A stretch of DNA of 64,000 nt, taken from an uncultured Acidobacteriota bacterium. GTDB lineage: Bacteria; Acidobacteriota; Blastocatellia; Pyrinomonadales; Pyrinomonadaceae. The translations under genes were made by a program, and so were the position numbers. The notes below the pieces were generated by a model. It ran no database searches, was not told where the DNA came from, and saw only the letters and a list, made by a program, of their open reading frames with translations. The stretch is from assembly GCA_937859595.1 (NCBI GenBank), contig CALMAH010000030.1, forward strand, positions 18,763 through 82,762, given 5' to 3'. Below are positions 8,495 to 17,075 of this stretch, piece after piece. Numbering within the stretch: the stretch's first letter is position 1; each line of letters starts with the position of its first letter.

Positions 8495-9649
8495 ATGGAA
8501 ATTCTAAATAGCGGTTCGTTCATTCCTCTTGATAATCGGGAAAGGATCGAGCAACTTATCTTTACGGCTCGTGCGCTTGCTGAGGAAGTGTCACGGAACG
8601 ACGGATTCCAGAGCAGCGGGCAATCAAATCAGCAGATCGGACTAGAGCTTTGGAATGGCGCTCAATATATGACTCGTTCCCACGAAGAGGTCACGGTCCG
8701 TAATATCTTTCTGAGCAAGTTCTTGGAAAGGCTGCGAGAGATCGAACGTGAGCCTTCCAAACTACCATCCGTTACCAATGCTATAACGATGCGATCGGAG
8801 GAAAAGCTCAGTACTCCCGATACAGCAGTATCGTCGGTACCTAAGACTGAGGTCGAATCGAACGAACTACCAGCACAGCAAGATGAGTTTCTTGGCATAG
8901 TCGATTCCGAAGACGGAGGCGAGGAACGGCCGTCTTACGCTCACGAATGTATTCCCGAATGCGAAGATGAGATCGCGTCAATATTAAGTTCAGCCGGTAC
9001 AAGTAATGTCGTAGATTTGGACGGTGTTCACAGCGAAGAACGGAACTATCGCACACCAGTGGAAGAAAGGGTCGAGGCAGGAGTATCGGTTGCAGAGACT
9101 GACTCCGAAATGAGATCAGACGACGGTGAAATCGATGTTGATTCGCTTGTCGAGGAAGAGAAGCCGTTCCAGCCTTCCGAAGTGAGTTCCGGTACTCAAA
9201 CAGAAGTAGAATCTATTGTCGGGGAGCAGTCGGTAAAGCCGGTCATCCTATCTGAACAGGAACCATATAACTTCGATTCCTGTACGGTCACGGCTGTCAT
9301 CCAGTTGTTGCCAGAAGCTAACGGAGTCCGCGACTGCGTTCTAAGTGTCCGTTCGCACAACTTCGCTCCGCAAATTCTCTTTTCGAATATCACCGATGAA
9401 AGTGGTCGGTCTGACTTGTCCGCTCAACTATCAGATGCCCTTGATCAATACAGAAATGCACTTCCGGGACTGGCGGCTGAAAAACTGAAGAAGGAAAAGC
9501 CCCCAACAAAGAAGCGTGCCTCCAAGCCAACCGATAAGAACACGATTGCCGGTGAGATGACAGAGATGACGAGCACCGACAGTACTCCAACTCCCAGCCC
9601 GGCAGGTCAAGAACAACCGAAAGATCAGCGGAATCTGTTCGCTTCTTAA
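8495..9649 (+). CDS. PRTRC system protein E-like protein
   Basis: The protein is 384 residues. The N-terminal 90 residues are helical (RERIEQLIFTARALAEEV). A long acidic, Glu/Ser-rich middle (about 95-255) looks disordered. A short C-terminal domain follows (CTVTAVIQLLPEANG ... LSVRSHNFAPQILFS), then a Lys/Pro-rich tail. The compact domain and its place directly before the C gene fit PRTRC protein E, but similarity is weak and most of the length is low-complexity. It begins 114 bases before nothing else of note and 6 bases separate it from the next gene, so it is probably the first gene of the PRTRC operon. Confidence 0.5.
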   Translation: MEILNSGSFIPLDNRERIEQLIFTARALAEEVSRNDGFQSSGQSNQQIGLELWNGAQYMTRSHEEVTVRNIFLSKFLERLREIEREPSKLPSVTNAITMRSEEKLSTPDTAVSSVPKTEVESNELPAQQDEFLGIVDSEDGGEERPSYAHECIPECEDEIASILSSAGTSNVVDLDGVHSEERNYRTPVEERVEAGVSVAETDSEMRSDDGEIDVDSLVEEEKPFQPSEVSSGTQTEVESIVGEQSVKPVILSEQEPYNFDSCTVTAVIQLLPEANGVRDCVLSVRSHNFAPQILFSNITDESGRSDLSAQLSDALDQYRNALPGLAAEKLKKEKPPTKKRASKPTDKNTIAGEMTEMTSTDSTPTPSPAGQEQPKDQRNLFAS

Positions 9650-9654
9650 AAATC

Positions 9655-9963
9655 ATGGCAAACGAAACAAACACTCCACCTGCCGAGAATGAGGCGGGCA
9701 CAACGAATAGCGCCGATGTGGCTTCGAAGGAAGCTTCCGGTGCGGAGACCCCTGTAACCGATCCAAAGGCGACAATCAAGATCGAAGGTCAGACCTTTGA
9801 ACTTGATGCGTCGCTTGCGCAAGAAGATAAGACGTTAAAAGTCGTCCTTCAGCCGCATTTCGCTTCGATAGAGAACGCGAATATAACGCGGGAAGTGAAA
9901 GACGGAAAGCTGATCGTCACCATCGTCAAGCGAGCGCAGCATAAAGGATATGCGGGGCGATGA
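9655..9963 (+). CDS. PRTRC system protein C, predicted ubiquitin-like protein
   Basis: The protein is 102 residues. About 35 low-complexity residues precede a small beta-rich domain (ATIKIEGQTFELDAS ... KTLKVVLQPHF ... NANITREVKDGKLIVTIVKR). The ending VKDGKLIVTI plus a basic stretch and HKG matches the conserved tail of PRTRC protein C, which published comparative genomics groups with prokaryotic ubiquitin-like (beta-grasp) proteins linked to ThiF, JAB and E2-like genes. There is no C-terminal Gly-Gly; the end is KGYAGR, so ordinary glycine-tail conjugation is not obvious. The next small gene starts inside its 3' end. Confidence 0.75.
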   Translation: MANETNTPPAENEAGTTNSADVASKEASGAETPVTDPKATIKIEGQTFELDASLAQEDKTLKVVLQPHFASIENANITREVKDGKLIVTIVKRAQHKGYAGR

Positions 9964-10195
9964 TTTGCCGGTGAAACTCTTACGGGCTGAAGACGAGCGG
10001 GTCAATCCGGCAATCATTTTGGCAGAAGGGCTAATGCAGAGAGATGCCGAAAGACTCTTGACCGTCGAAGAGGTTTCTGAGGCGGAGACAGTACTAGCGA
10101 TCGGCACTCAAGAGATCGAAACTGTCGAATTCCACCGCAAGGCATTTCTCAAGACTCCGGCGTCAGCGATCGATTACGTTCCGCTCGGGTTCTAA
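9950..10195 (+). CDS. Small unknown protein between PRTRC C and F
   Basis: This 81-residue open frame starts at ATG 9950 inside the end of the C gene (14-base overlap) and ends 14 bases before the F gene. It is acidic and helical (AEGLMQRDAERLLTVEEVSEAETVLA) with no motif that I recognise. The tight spacing argues that it is translated with the operon. It could be a small partner or regulator specific to this PRTRC variant. Confidence 0.5.
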   Translation: MRGDDLPVKLLRAEDERVNPAIILAEGLMQRDAERLLTVEEVSEAETVLAIGTQEIETVEFHRKAFLKTPASAIDYVPLGF

Positions 10196-10209
10196 GAAAT
10201 CGAGGATTT

Positions 10210-11019
10210 ATGACGGGACTTGCGGTCGTAGGGCAAGGTCGAGAAAACAGATCGTACTTCGGTGACCGGCTGATTCGCTCACTCGAATATCTGCGATTCA
10301 AGGCTCGAAGTCATAACGCCGCGTTCGCCTGTGAGACCGTCTCAAGGGTTGTATCGGAGCAGTACAAATACCGTCTTTACAAGGACTTGTTTCCGAAGGA
10401 ATGGAAACGATCGACAACCAGCCTGTATAGAGCGGGACATTTCAAGGCTTACAGCGAACGGACCAATGAGTTCTTTCAGCTGGTGAACGATAAGTGCTTT
10501 CCTCTCCTTGAATACTGGCATGACGATCCGGATCTTGAACTCGACAGGTTCGCGATCCCGCCAATGAACTTCGACTTATGCTGCGAGGAGGTGGACTACT
10601 CGGGGCTAAGAGTGAGCTACCTTGCCGGTCTTATGTTCTATTTTGTTGAAGATGATGAGATCTGGACATTCTTTTCCGAAAAGTATGGCATTGAGAAGAA
10701 AACACTTCCTGCTATCAAAGCTTCTCCGCACGCGAGAGTTTGGCGAGAAGAACAAAATGCTGAAACAAAACCTTATAGCGATCTGATAAGGCTGGTCGAT
10801 CACTCTACCGGAAACCCTTGGCTCGACGTAAACCATTGTCAATATCCCGAGTTCTTCGAATGGAACAAAGAGACCATCGATTGGCTGACAGAAACATACA
10901 AGTCGGCAAATCAGTCCTTTCGAAATCTCGAAAATCTCGACGATAGGATCGAAGAGGATGCTCAGAAGTTTCTGTTTGAGCTTATCTCGTTCTGGAATAC
11001 AGGAAAGACTGGTCTCTAG
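10210..11019 (+). CDS. PRTRC system protein F-like
   Basis: The protein is 269 residues and mostly helical and acidic. The segment LVDHSTGNPWLDVNHCQYPEFFEWNKETIDWL (read in parts: VDHSTGNPWLD, then EWNKETIDWLTETY) resembles the conserved C-terminal region of PRTRC protein F, a family of unknown biochemical role. Its position between C and B matches the usual order E-C-F-B-A-ThiF. It is 12 bases upstream of the B gene. Assignment rests on that motif plus gene order. Confidence 0.6.
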   Translation: MTGLAVVGQGRENRSYFGDRLIRSLEYLRFKARSHNAAFACETVSRVVSEQYKYRLYKDLFPKEWKRSTTSLYRAGHFKAYSERTNEFFQLVNDKCFPLLEYWHDDPDLELDRFAIPPMNFDLCCEEVDYSGLRVSYLAGLMFYFVEDDEIWTFFSEKYGIEKKTLPAIKASPHARVWREEQNAETKPYSDLIRLVDHSTGNPWLDVNHCQYPEFFEWNKETIDWLTETYKSANQSFRNLENLDDRIEEDAQKFLFELISFWNTGKTGL

Positions 11020-11031
11020 GGCGGGCTAACT

Positions 11032-11715
11032 ATGAATAACTTCTCTCAGGTGCCTCCGGATGCATCGGCTGCGCTCTATTTTCTTCCGGGACAATATCTG
11101 TTTGCCGATTTCAAGGAATCGTCGGTCTCTCTGAAAGCTCTTTCAAGTGACCAGGTTGCGAGAGCGTTTCGAAAAGTTCACACAGATACGGGATGGTTGG
11201 GCAAGCGAGTATTGCGATACCGAGAGGCTCCGGAAGGCAACGCTATCATCTCTTATGAACCGGCCGCGATTCGACGGATTACCATTTCGTTCACAGATAG
11301 AGGATTGGTTGAACTGGCAGTACCGCTTCCTGCACTTATCCTGCTAGGCAAGGGGATCGAATATTACCTGTGGGCCGCCGTATCGACGCAGATAACAGCG
11401 AACACCAACCTCGCAGTCGCACCGTTGCCAAACATTGGTTCAGGCAAGATATGCTTCGGGAAAAATGAAGTTCCCGAGACCCACCCGTCTACTCTGTCTG
11501 ACGTTTGGAAACTGATCTTCGATACTCCGTTCAACGCGGACCACACGGGCGATCGGTGCCATTCCGAGCCAGATGACATTCGCGATCTACTTTCGAAACT
11601 TGCGGCTGACAAAGTGAAGAAGTTTCCGAAGTCTGACCTGATCCTATCAACCACTACGGTCGAAGATGCATGGGAAACGATCGTTGAACAGCGGAGATAC
11701 GACTCGCGTTTCTGA
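11032..11715 (+). CDS. PRTRC system protein B, E2-like fold
   Basis: The protein is 227 residues. The core has LVELAVPLPALILLGKG, APLPNIGSGKICFG, and WKLIFDTPFNADH, the pattern of PRTRC protein B, which is classed with prokaryotic E2-like (Prok-E2_D) proteins. A single cysteine in GKICFG (C141) sits where the family keeps a conserved cysteine and is the candidate thioester residue; catalysis in this family has not been shown to my knowledge. The gene lies 5 bases before the JAMM-peptidase gene, consistent with translational coupling. Confidence 0.75.
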   Translation: MNNFSQVPPDASAALYFLPGQYLFADFKESSVSLKALSSDQVARAFRKVHTDTGWLGKRVLRYREAPEGNAIISYEPAAIRRITISFTDRGLVELAVPLPALILLGKGIEYYLWAAVSTQITANTNLAVAPLPNIGSGKICFGKNEVPETHPSTLSDVWKLIFDTPFNADHTGDRCHSEPDDIRDLLSKLAADKVKKFPKSDLILSTTTVEDAWETIVEQRRYDSRF

Positions 11716-11720
11716 ATAAT

Positions 11721-12401
11721 ATGGAACAGCTATCGTCTGGTTTGGATGCGGTTCAGTTCGCGTCGTCAACACCTTTCATCGGACATCGCATCGCAAAGGG
11801 ACGGTTCGACCCGGTTGAAGCGATCCTCTACGAATATGTTTTAGCCGGAAACGGCGTTGTGCTAAAAGCTCATCGAGATGAATTCACGGTTTCAGTGCCG
11901 CTCGCCTACAGAGAGATTAAAGGACTTCCGGAAGCCTTTGTCGGGATCAAATGGCACAAGCCGAAAGTGGCTGGCCGCATCTGGGACGAAATATGCCTGC
12001 ACGCGAAAGTCCATAATTCAAAAGACAACTTCAAGGAAGAACTCTATCTGATCTATTGGGACAAAGGGAGCGACTCTTGGAAGTGGTGCACTTCGGGCCG
12101 GGAGCGGACGTGGGCATCAACTATTGCGGATGACGAAAGGCCTGAATACTCGGAAGCTTGTATCGAGGTTCACACGCACCCGCTCGGCGCTTATCAGTTC
12201 AGTAGCGCTGATGACCGGGATGAATCAGGCAAATTCCGTATCTTCGGGATCATTGTGGATATCCATGATAAACCCAAGGTCAGATTCCGATGCGGGATAT
12301 ACGATCATCTTATCCCTATTCCATTTTCCTGGATCGGACACCTTCCAAGCGGTGTTGTCGATCTTAATGAGGTCGAAGCTTTGCTTCAAATGATGTTGTG
12401 A
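11721..12401 (+). CDS. PRTRC system protein A, JAB/JAMM peptidase
   Basis: The protein is 226 residues. The C-terminal half carries a complete JAMM zinc-peptidase signature, HxH-x7-S-x2-D: H151, H153, S161 and D164 in VHTHPLGAYQFSSADD. JAMM enzymes remove ubiquitin-like proteins from targets or trim their precursors, so this is the likely deconjugase/processing enzyme of the cassette. The N-terminal half (VLKAHRDEFTVSVPLAY) is a family-specific domain. The stop codon shares one base with the ATG of the ThiF gene, showing an operon. Confidence 0.85.
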   Translation: MEQLSSGLDAVQFASSTPFIGHRIAKGRFDPVEAILYEYVLAGNGVVLKAHRDEFTVSVPLAYREIKGLPEAFVGIKWHKPKVAGRIWDEICLHAKVHNSKDNFKEELYLIYWDKGSDSWKWCTSGRERTWASTIADDERPEYSEACIEVHTHPLGAYQFSSADDRDESGKFRIFGIIVDIHDKPKVRFRCGIYDHLIPIPFSWIGHLPSGVVDLNEVEALLQMML

Positions 12402-13246
12402 TGGAAATCGATCTTAGCTTCTCGCAGGCCGCGGTTGTAATGCCTGTTGAATACAGCATCCTCCGGTTCATCGTTGTCGGTGCTGGCGGCACTGGCTCTT
12501 TTGCAGTTCCTGCAATTGCCCGGCTTATCTACGAACTAAAGCAGCAGCAAAACAAATCCGCGGAAATGCTGATCGTTGACCCGGACGTGGTGGAAAATGG
12601 AAATATTCCGCGGAGCAACTTCTGCTTTGCTGAAGTCGGACGATATAAGGCACAGACGCTTGCAGAGCGAGTTTCTACGGCCTGGGGAATAGAAACAAGT
12701 TTCTCGTGTGAAAGGTTCGATGCCGAGAAACATCTTAAAAGCTCGACTAGTGACTATCGGAGTCTGACGATCATCGTCGGTTGTGTCGATAATCATCTCG
12801 CTCGACGAGAGATGCATCGAGCACTTGATGAGTATCGCAGCTACGGTGATGCTTCGCGGGTCTGGTGGATAGACGGCGGGAACGGGAAGATATCAGGCCA
12901 AGTGCTGCTCGGTTCGACGACAAAGCGTCTTAAGGTGGAGCAATACTTCGCGGGAACTAGTATCTGCCGAGCACTACCAGCACCGTCACTTCAACATCCC
13001 GATCTCCTTCAATCAGAAAAAATTGAAGCCAAGAGCGATGCATCGTGTCCTGAGCGCGTTCGTCTCGGTGAGCAGGGTCTTAACGTGAATCAGCGAGTGG
13101 CGGTCGAAATGGCAGAGATTCTTTCGTCACTGCTTTTGACACGTACCCTCAAGCGATTTGCGGTCTATTTTGATCTTGAGAGCGGTACTACAAGATCCGC
13201 CTATTGCACTTCGGCAGCCGTATCTAGCGTTCAGCGCATCTTGTAG
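12401..13246 (+). CDS. PRTRC system ThiF/E1-like adenylating enzyme
   Basis: The protein is 281 residues from ATG 12401, which overlaps the upstream TGA by one base; a GTG at 12398 is less likely. It has a Rossmann nucleotide site VVGAGGTGS (G27 on), the E1 arginine-type loop DPDVVENGNIPRSNF, and GCVDNHLARR (C128, D130). E1/ThiF enzymes adenylate the C-terminus of a ubiquitin-like protein; the likely substrate is the C protein. The ending PERVRLGEQGLNVNQRVAVEMAEIL fits the PRTRC ThiF subfamily. No C-terminal UFD-type domain is present. Confidence 0.85.
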   Translation: MEIDLSFSQAAVVMPVEYSILRFIVVGAGGTGSFAVPAIARLIYELKQQQNKSAEMLIVDPDVVENGNIPRSNFCFAEVGRYKAQTLAERVSTAWGIETSFSCERFDAEKHLKSSTSDYRSLTIIVGCVDNHLARREMHRALDEYRSYGDASRVWWIDGGNGKISGQVLLGSTTKRLKVEQYFAGTSICRALPAPSLQHPDLLQSEKIEAKSDASCPERVRLGEQGLNVNQRVAVEMAEILSSLLLTRTLKRFAVYFDLESGTTRSAYCTSAAVSSVQRIL

Positions 13247-13256
13247 GTCAAAAATA

Positions 13257-13577
13257 ATGTCGGAACTATTACCAAAAGAAATTGAAAGTGCTCTGCCACG
13301 GATCAGTAATCAAGAAGGGGACAAGAATCCGAACGTCTATGCTGTATTCCAATTTCCACTGAGCGGATGGATATGGTTTGTGACAGAAGCCGATTCTTAT
13401 GAAGACGATATTTGCTTCTTTGGTTATGTCGTTGGGCTTGAGCGCGAATGGGGATATTTTTGTCTCAGTGAATTGGAAACCGTTGACATCAACGGGCTCA
13501 GGGTCCGACGTGAGGTAGATCACGTCCCGAGGCCATTATCAGAGTGTCTAAAACAATACGGCTTTTCTGAAAATTGA
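13257..13577 (+). CDS. DUF2958 domain protein
   Basis: This is a 106-residue protein from ATG 13257. The pattern VFQFPLSGWIWFVTEAD, GYVVGLEREWGYFCLSELE and VDHVPRPLSECL matches DUF2958, small proteins of unknown function found on plasmids and integrative elements. It starts 10 bases after the ThiF gene and so belongs to the same run. An in-frame upstream start inside thiF (13158) is possible but gives a poorer N-terminus. Confidence 0.75.
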   Translation: MSELLPKEIESALPRISNQEGDKNPNVYAVFQFPLSGWIWFVTEADSYEDDICFFGYVVGLEREWGYFCLSELETVDINGLRVRREVDHVPRPLSECLKQYGFSEN

Positions 13578-13589
13578 GCGGCGGATAGG

Positions 13590-14972
13590 ATGCGAATGGA
13601 AACTCGAACATCTACCGAAATCACGGGCACGCAGGTGTTGCCATCGTTAACATCTTCGGTGCTTCGAAACGTCTTTGGCAGCACGCGGCAGGAGGACGCA
13701 TCCTCGCACCAACTTTCCGGTGCTTCGAATGTTGAAGGGCCAAGTGGAATCGCCCGGGAAGCACTGGCTCGGCTGGAAACCAGAAAAGACCGAGCTGCGA
13801 CGGAGTTGGGTATAGGTGCTGAAGAGGTCGAATCTCTTCCATTCGATCTATCGACATTGGAGAGCGAAGGCATCTTCATGAACATCGATTGTCGAGGGTT
13901 TGGTAGTCTCGTCCGGCAACTGGAATGGAAAACTCTCGGCGTTCAGCTACCTGAGAACGCGGCCGTCAGAGTGAGCCCGCCGCGAGCAGGCTTACTGCCT
14001 GATGTCTATCGGAATCGCCTGATGCGAGGAGCGGCCCAGGCCCACAACGCTCTCAACAAATTCGGCTTTAGGTTCACTCTTTGCGAGACGGTTTGGGGAA
14101 CGAGCGAGTACAAGTGGATTCCCTGGACCGCGTTTGAATCCTTCGAAATAGCATATCTCCAGGCCTGTGAAACTCTCGCCGCCGCAAAGAATGAGGTTCT
14201 ATCGAAATACGATGAGATCATCGCCATCCTTCAGGACAGTTTCTATCAACTTGCTAGCGATTCTGCCGACAGGTTCGAGGCGACCAGTGATGACGCTTTT
14301 GATAGAGAGGAGTTCGTAAACGCGGTCGCCGCACAAGCCATCGGAATGGTTCCGACACGCGAGATGATACGCGATGGCCTCGTGATAACAATGAAGCCAA
14401 AAGTGATCATCCTGGGATCGGAAATGATCGCCGAACGAAACCTCGCAAAAACGCTTGCTCTCGAAACGACTCGTATCGATTCAGAGCAGACGAAGATCGA
14501 CCTTGAGATCGATGCCAAACGCCTTATTGAAGAGATAAGGGTCGATGAGGTTGCTGCCGAAACACGCCGCGAGCGAGAGGTGAAGGAGCGTATCCGCGAG
14601 ATGAAGATCGAGGCCGCCCAGCGTGAAGCAGAAGAGGCCGTATCTCCGATCAAGGAAGGCTTTGCACAGATAACTGCGAACATCTTTGAATCTGCTTCTG
14701 AAATGGCGGAACGAATGAAGGATGCGAAGTTTGTGTCGGGTTCATTAGCTAAACGCGCACGCCAGATGTGCGAATGGTACCAGTTGATGAACTTCACGGG
14801 CGACACATCCCTCGAAAACGTGCTCGAACAATTGCAGACCGCTGCGGGCCGGGAAGCCAAGCAGCGGTCGCCAGAAGAGATGCGAACTGCTCTGAGCGAT
14901 CTTCTTCGCATGACATCGGTCCATTCAAAGAGACTGTTGGATGAAGACCGGCTAACCGCACTTGAACTCTAG
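13590..14972 (+). CDS. Unknown coiled-coil element protein
   Basis: The protein is 460 residues. The N-terminal part is Ser/Gly-rich; the middle has FGFRFTLCETVWGTSEYKW and a run of aromatic-containing helices; residues about 285-370 form a long charged coiled coil (ETRREREVKERIREMKIEAA). I do not recognise the family with confidence; DUF3150-like proteins of mobile elements have similar length and composition. It is 12 bases after the DUF2958 gene and 29 bases before the next gene, in the same run. ATGs at 13590 and 13596 are both possible starts. Confidence 0.65.
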   Translation: MRMETRTSTEITGTQVLPSLTSSVLRNVFGSTRQEDASSHQLSGASNVEGPSGIAREALARLETRKDRAATELGIGAEEVESLPFDLSTLESEGIFMNIDCRGFGSLVRQLEWKTLGVQLPENAAVRVSPPRAGLLPDVYRNRLMRGAAQAHNALNKFGFRFTLCETVWGTSEYKWIPWTAFESFEIAYLQACETLAAAKNEVLSKYDEIIAILQDSFYQLASDSADRFEATSDDAFDREEFVNAVAAQAIGMVPTREMIRDGLVITMKPKVIILGSEMIAERNLAKTLALETTRIDSEQTKIDLEIDAKRLIEEIRVDEVAAETRREREVKERIREMKIEAAQREAEEAVSPIKEGFAQITANIFESASEMAERMKDAKFVSGSLAKRARQMCEWYQLMNFTGDTSLENVLEQLQTAAGREAKQRSPEEMRTALSDLLRMTSVHSKRLLDEDRLTALEL

Positions 14973-15001
14973 ATCAGCGACATACGAGGCGCAATACAAC
15001 A

Positions 15002-15418
15002 ATGGCAAACTTCGACCTGAGCAAATACATCCCGGTTCATGCACGCATATCGGAATTCTATGAGAAGTATCCTGACGGCCGGATCGTTACGAAGATCATG
15101 AGACTTAACGAAGACAGCGGCTTTGTATGCATCAAGGCAAGTGCATTCCGAAACGGAGACGACGCGGAACCCAGCTCTACCGGACACGCCTTCGAGATCC
15201 GGGGACAGGGATATGTAAACACAACATCCTTTATCGAGAACGGTGAAACAAGTGCTGTGGGCAGGGCTTTAGCAAATCTTGGGTTCAAGATCGATAACGG
15301 AATCGCATCAAGAGAAGAGATGCAGAAGGTCGAAAGAATGACCGAGGCACCTAAGCCGACCACTAACAACGGACGAAATGGCCACAACGGTCGTCTTGTC
15401 ACACAATCCGTTTCTTAA
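15002..15418 (+). CDS. Unknown phage/element protein with ETSAVGRAL motif
   Basis: The protein is 138 residues. The core reads ISEFYEKYPDGRIVTKI, FEIRGQGYVNTTSFIENGE and TSAVGRALANLGF. The E(N)GETSAVGRALA block recurs in short phage and plasmid proteins usually found near recombination or single-strand annealing genes, but I cannot name a function. The C-terminal 30 residues are Asn/Gly-rich and probably flexible. It lies between the coiled-coil gene and the AAA+ gene in one co-oriented run. Confidence 0.6.
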   Translation: MANFDLSKYIPVHARISEFYEKYPDGRIVTKIMRLNEDSGFVCIKASAFRNGDDAEPSSTGHAFEIRGQGYVNTTSFIENGETSAVGRALANLGFKIDNGIASREEMQKVERMTEAPKPTTNNGRNGHNGRLVTQSVS

Positions 15419-15440
15419 AACACTTTCCAGTAAATAAATA

Positions 15441-17060
15441 ATGTCTGAAATAGAAGCCGGTGCTGACAGCATCCGGAAGTTCCTGCATGAGCTCGATATT
15501 AGGATCAGAGCCCGATACCCGCTTATCGCTATCAATACCTTCGAAGAAGACCGCGTAAGAGAGGCGTTGATCGATCTCGTCTTTCAGGATAGGCACAAGG
15601 AAAAGCCTCTCTATTTCTGGAGCCGTCCAAGCGGCCTTCAGAAGGTGGTTGATCCGAAAGAGGGACTTCTGAGTTCGCCCCAAACGATCGGCGATACGGA
15701 AGATCCCGAAAGTCTTCTTGGTTTTATTAGTGAGCAGAAGACGGGTATTTTCCTGTTGTGTGACTATGCTCCGTATATCTCACCCTATGGGCAGGAAGAT
15801 CCTTTACTGGTTCGACGACTTCGTGAGATCGCATGGAAGCTTAAGTCGACGAAGGCCACCATTCTGTTTGTAGGACCAAACTTTCCTGAACTAAAGACGC
15901 TTGAAAAAGAAGTCACGCAGATAGATCTTGATCTTCCGAAGGAATCCGAGATCGAAGACTCGATAGAACTTCAGTTCGAGAACCTTCGTTCCAATGGTCT
16001 CGATATCAGCCTTACTAAAGAAACCCAGGATGCGTTGCAGCAGTCACTTCTCGGGCTCACCGCCGTCGAGATCAGCAATGTGGTAGCTAAAGCAGTCATC
16101 AGCTGTAATGGCCTGAATCAGGACTCGATCAATGTCATTCTGGAGGAAAAGAAGAATGTCATCCGCGGCAGTGGCTCGCTTACCTACGTTCATCCCGAAC
16201 CGGCAAGCAATCTGGGTGGCTACAGATCCCTTCGAGCCATCCTCGAACGGGCAGCTTATACGTTCAGTCCCCGAGCAAAGGCCCGTCACGTCGAACCGTG
16301 TAAAGGAATACTGCTTGTCGGTCTCCCCGGTTGCGGAAAGGATCTCTGTAAACGTGTCGCTTCAAGCATTACAAATCGGGCTCTGCTAGATCTGGACTTC
16401 GGTTCGATCATGGGTGAGGGCGGAGGCGTCATCGGATCGTCGGCAATGTCGATAAAGCGGGCATTGTCTATCGCCGGAACGATCAAAGGCATCCTTGGCA
16501 TCAGTGAGTTTGAGAAGGCCGTCTCCGGAATGAAGTCTTCGAACAAGACCGACGGCGGTGAAACGGCGCGAACCATCTCGTATCTTCTCAACTGGATGCA
16601 GGACAACCAGGATGTTCTTGTCTTCGCAACCGCCAACGACGTCCGTGAACTCGAATCCGAACAGTTCCGGATCGGCCGATTTTCGTATATACACTTTGTC
16701 GATCTTCCGGAGACAGTGGACCGAAGGGAGATATTCCGGGTTCATCTGACTAAGAGAGCACTTGATGCCGAACACTTCGATCTTGAGAAACTTGTTGAAA
16801 AGAGCAAGGACTTCTCAGGTGCCGAAATAGAAGGTGCAGTAAAAGACGGAGTCCTTGAAGCCTTCATCGACGGCGACCGGCCAGCGGAAACCCGCGACAT
16901 TATCAAAGCCGCCGAGAACATCACGCCAACAGCTCAGATGATGAGCGAGAAGATCGAAGAGATCCGCAAATGGGCCCGGAACAATATCAAAGGCGTTGGT
17001 TCCCGGACAGAGAATACCGGCCTCGCCGGAAGCCGGACCGATCGAATCTATGAACTCTAA
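15441..17060 (+). CDS. Ycf46-type AAA+ protein with atypical Walker motifs
   Basis: The protein is 539 residues. The N-terminal domain (RIRARYPLIAINTFEEDRV, GIFLLCDYAPYI, ATILFVGPNFP, LDLPKESEIED) is typical of Ycf46-like ATPases. The AAA+ domain spans about 255-500. Walker A is GLPGCGKD (294-301), with Asp in place of the usual Thr/Ser. Walker B is GILGISEFEKA, with Ser355 in place of the first Asp; Glu356 remains. Sensor/arginine region FRIGRFSYIHFVDLPE is recognisable. Nucleotide binding may persist but normal Mg-ATP hydrolysis is doubtful. DUF1257, DUF2997 and radical SAM genes follow within 16 bases of one another. Confidence 0.8.
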   Translation: MSEIEAGADSIRKFLHELDIRIRARYPLIAINTFEEDRVREALIDLVFQDRHKEKPLYFWSRPSGLQKVVDPKEGLLSSPQTIGDTEDPESLLGFISEQKTGIFLLCDYAPYISPYGQEDPLLVRRLREIAWKLKSTKATILFVGPNFPELKTLEKEVTQIDLDLPKESEIEDSIELQFENLRSNGLDISLTKETQDALQQSLLGLTAVEISNVVAKAVISCNGLNQDSINVILEEKKNVIRGSGSLTYVHPEPASNLGGYRSLRAILERAAYTFSPRAKARHVEPCKGILLVGLPGCGKDLCKRVASSITNRALLDLDFGSIMGEGGGVIGSSAMSIKRALSIAGTIKGILGISEFEKAVSGMKSSNKTDGGETARTISYLLNWMQDNQDVLVFATANDVRELESEQFRIGRFSYIHFVDLPETVDRREIFRVHLTKRALDAEHFDLEKLVEKSKDFSGAEIEGAVKDGVLEAFIDGDRPAETRDIIKAAENITPTAQMMSEKIEEIRKWARNNIKGVGSRTENTGLAGSRTDRIYEL

Positions 17061-17075
17061 GAACGGAGAATCTCA

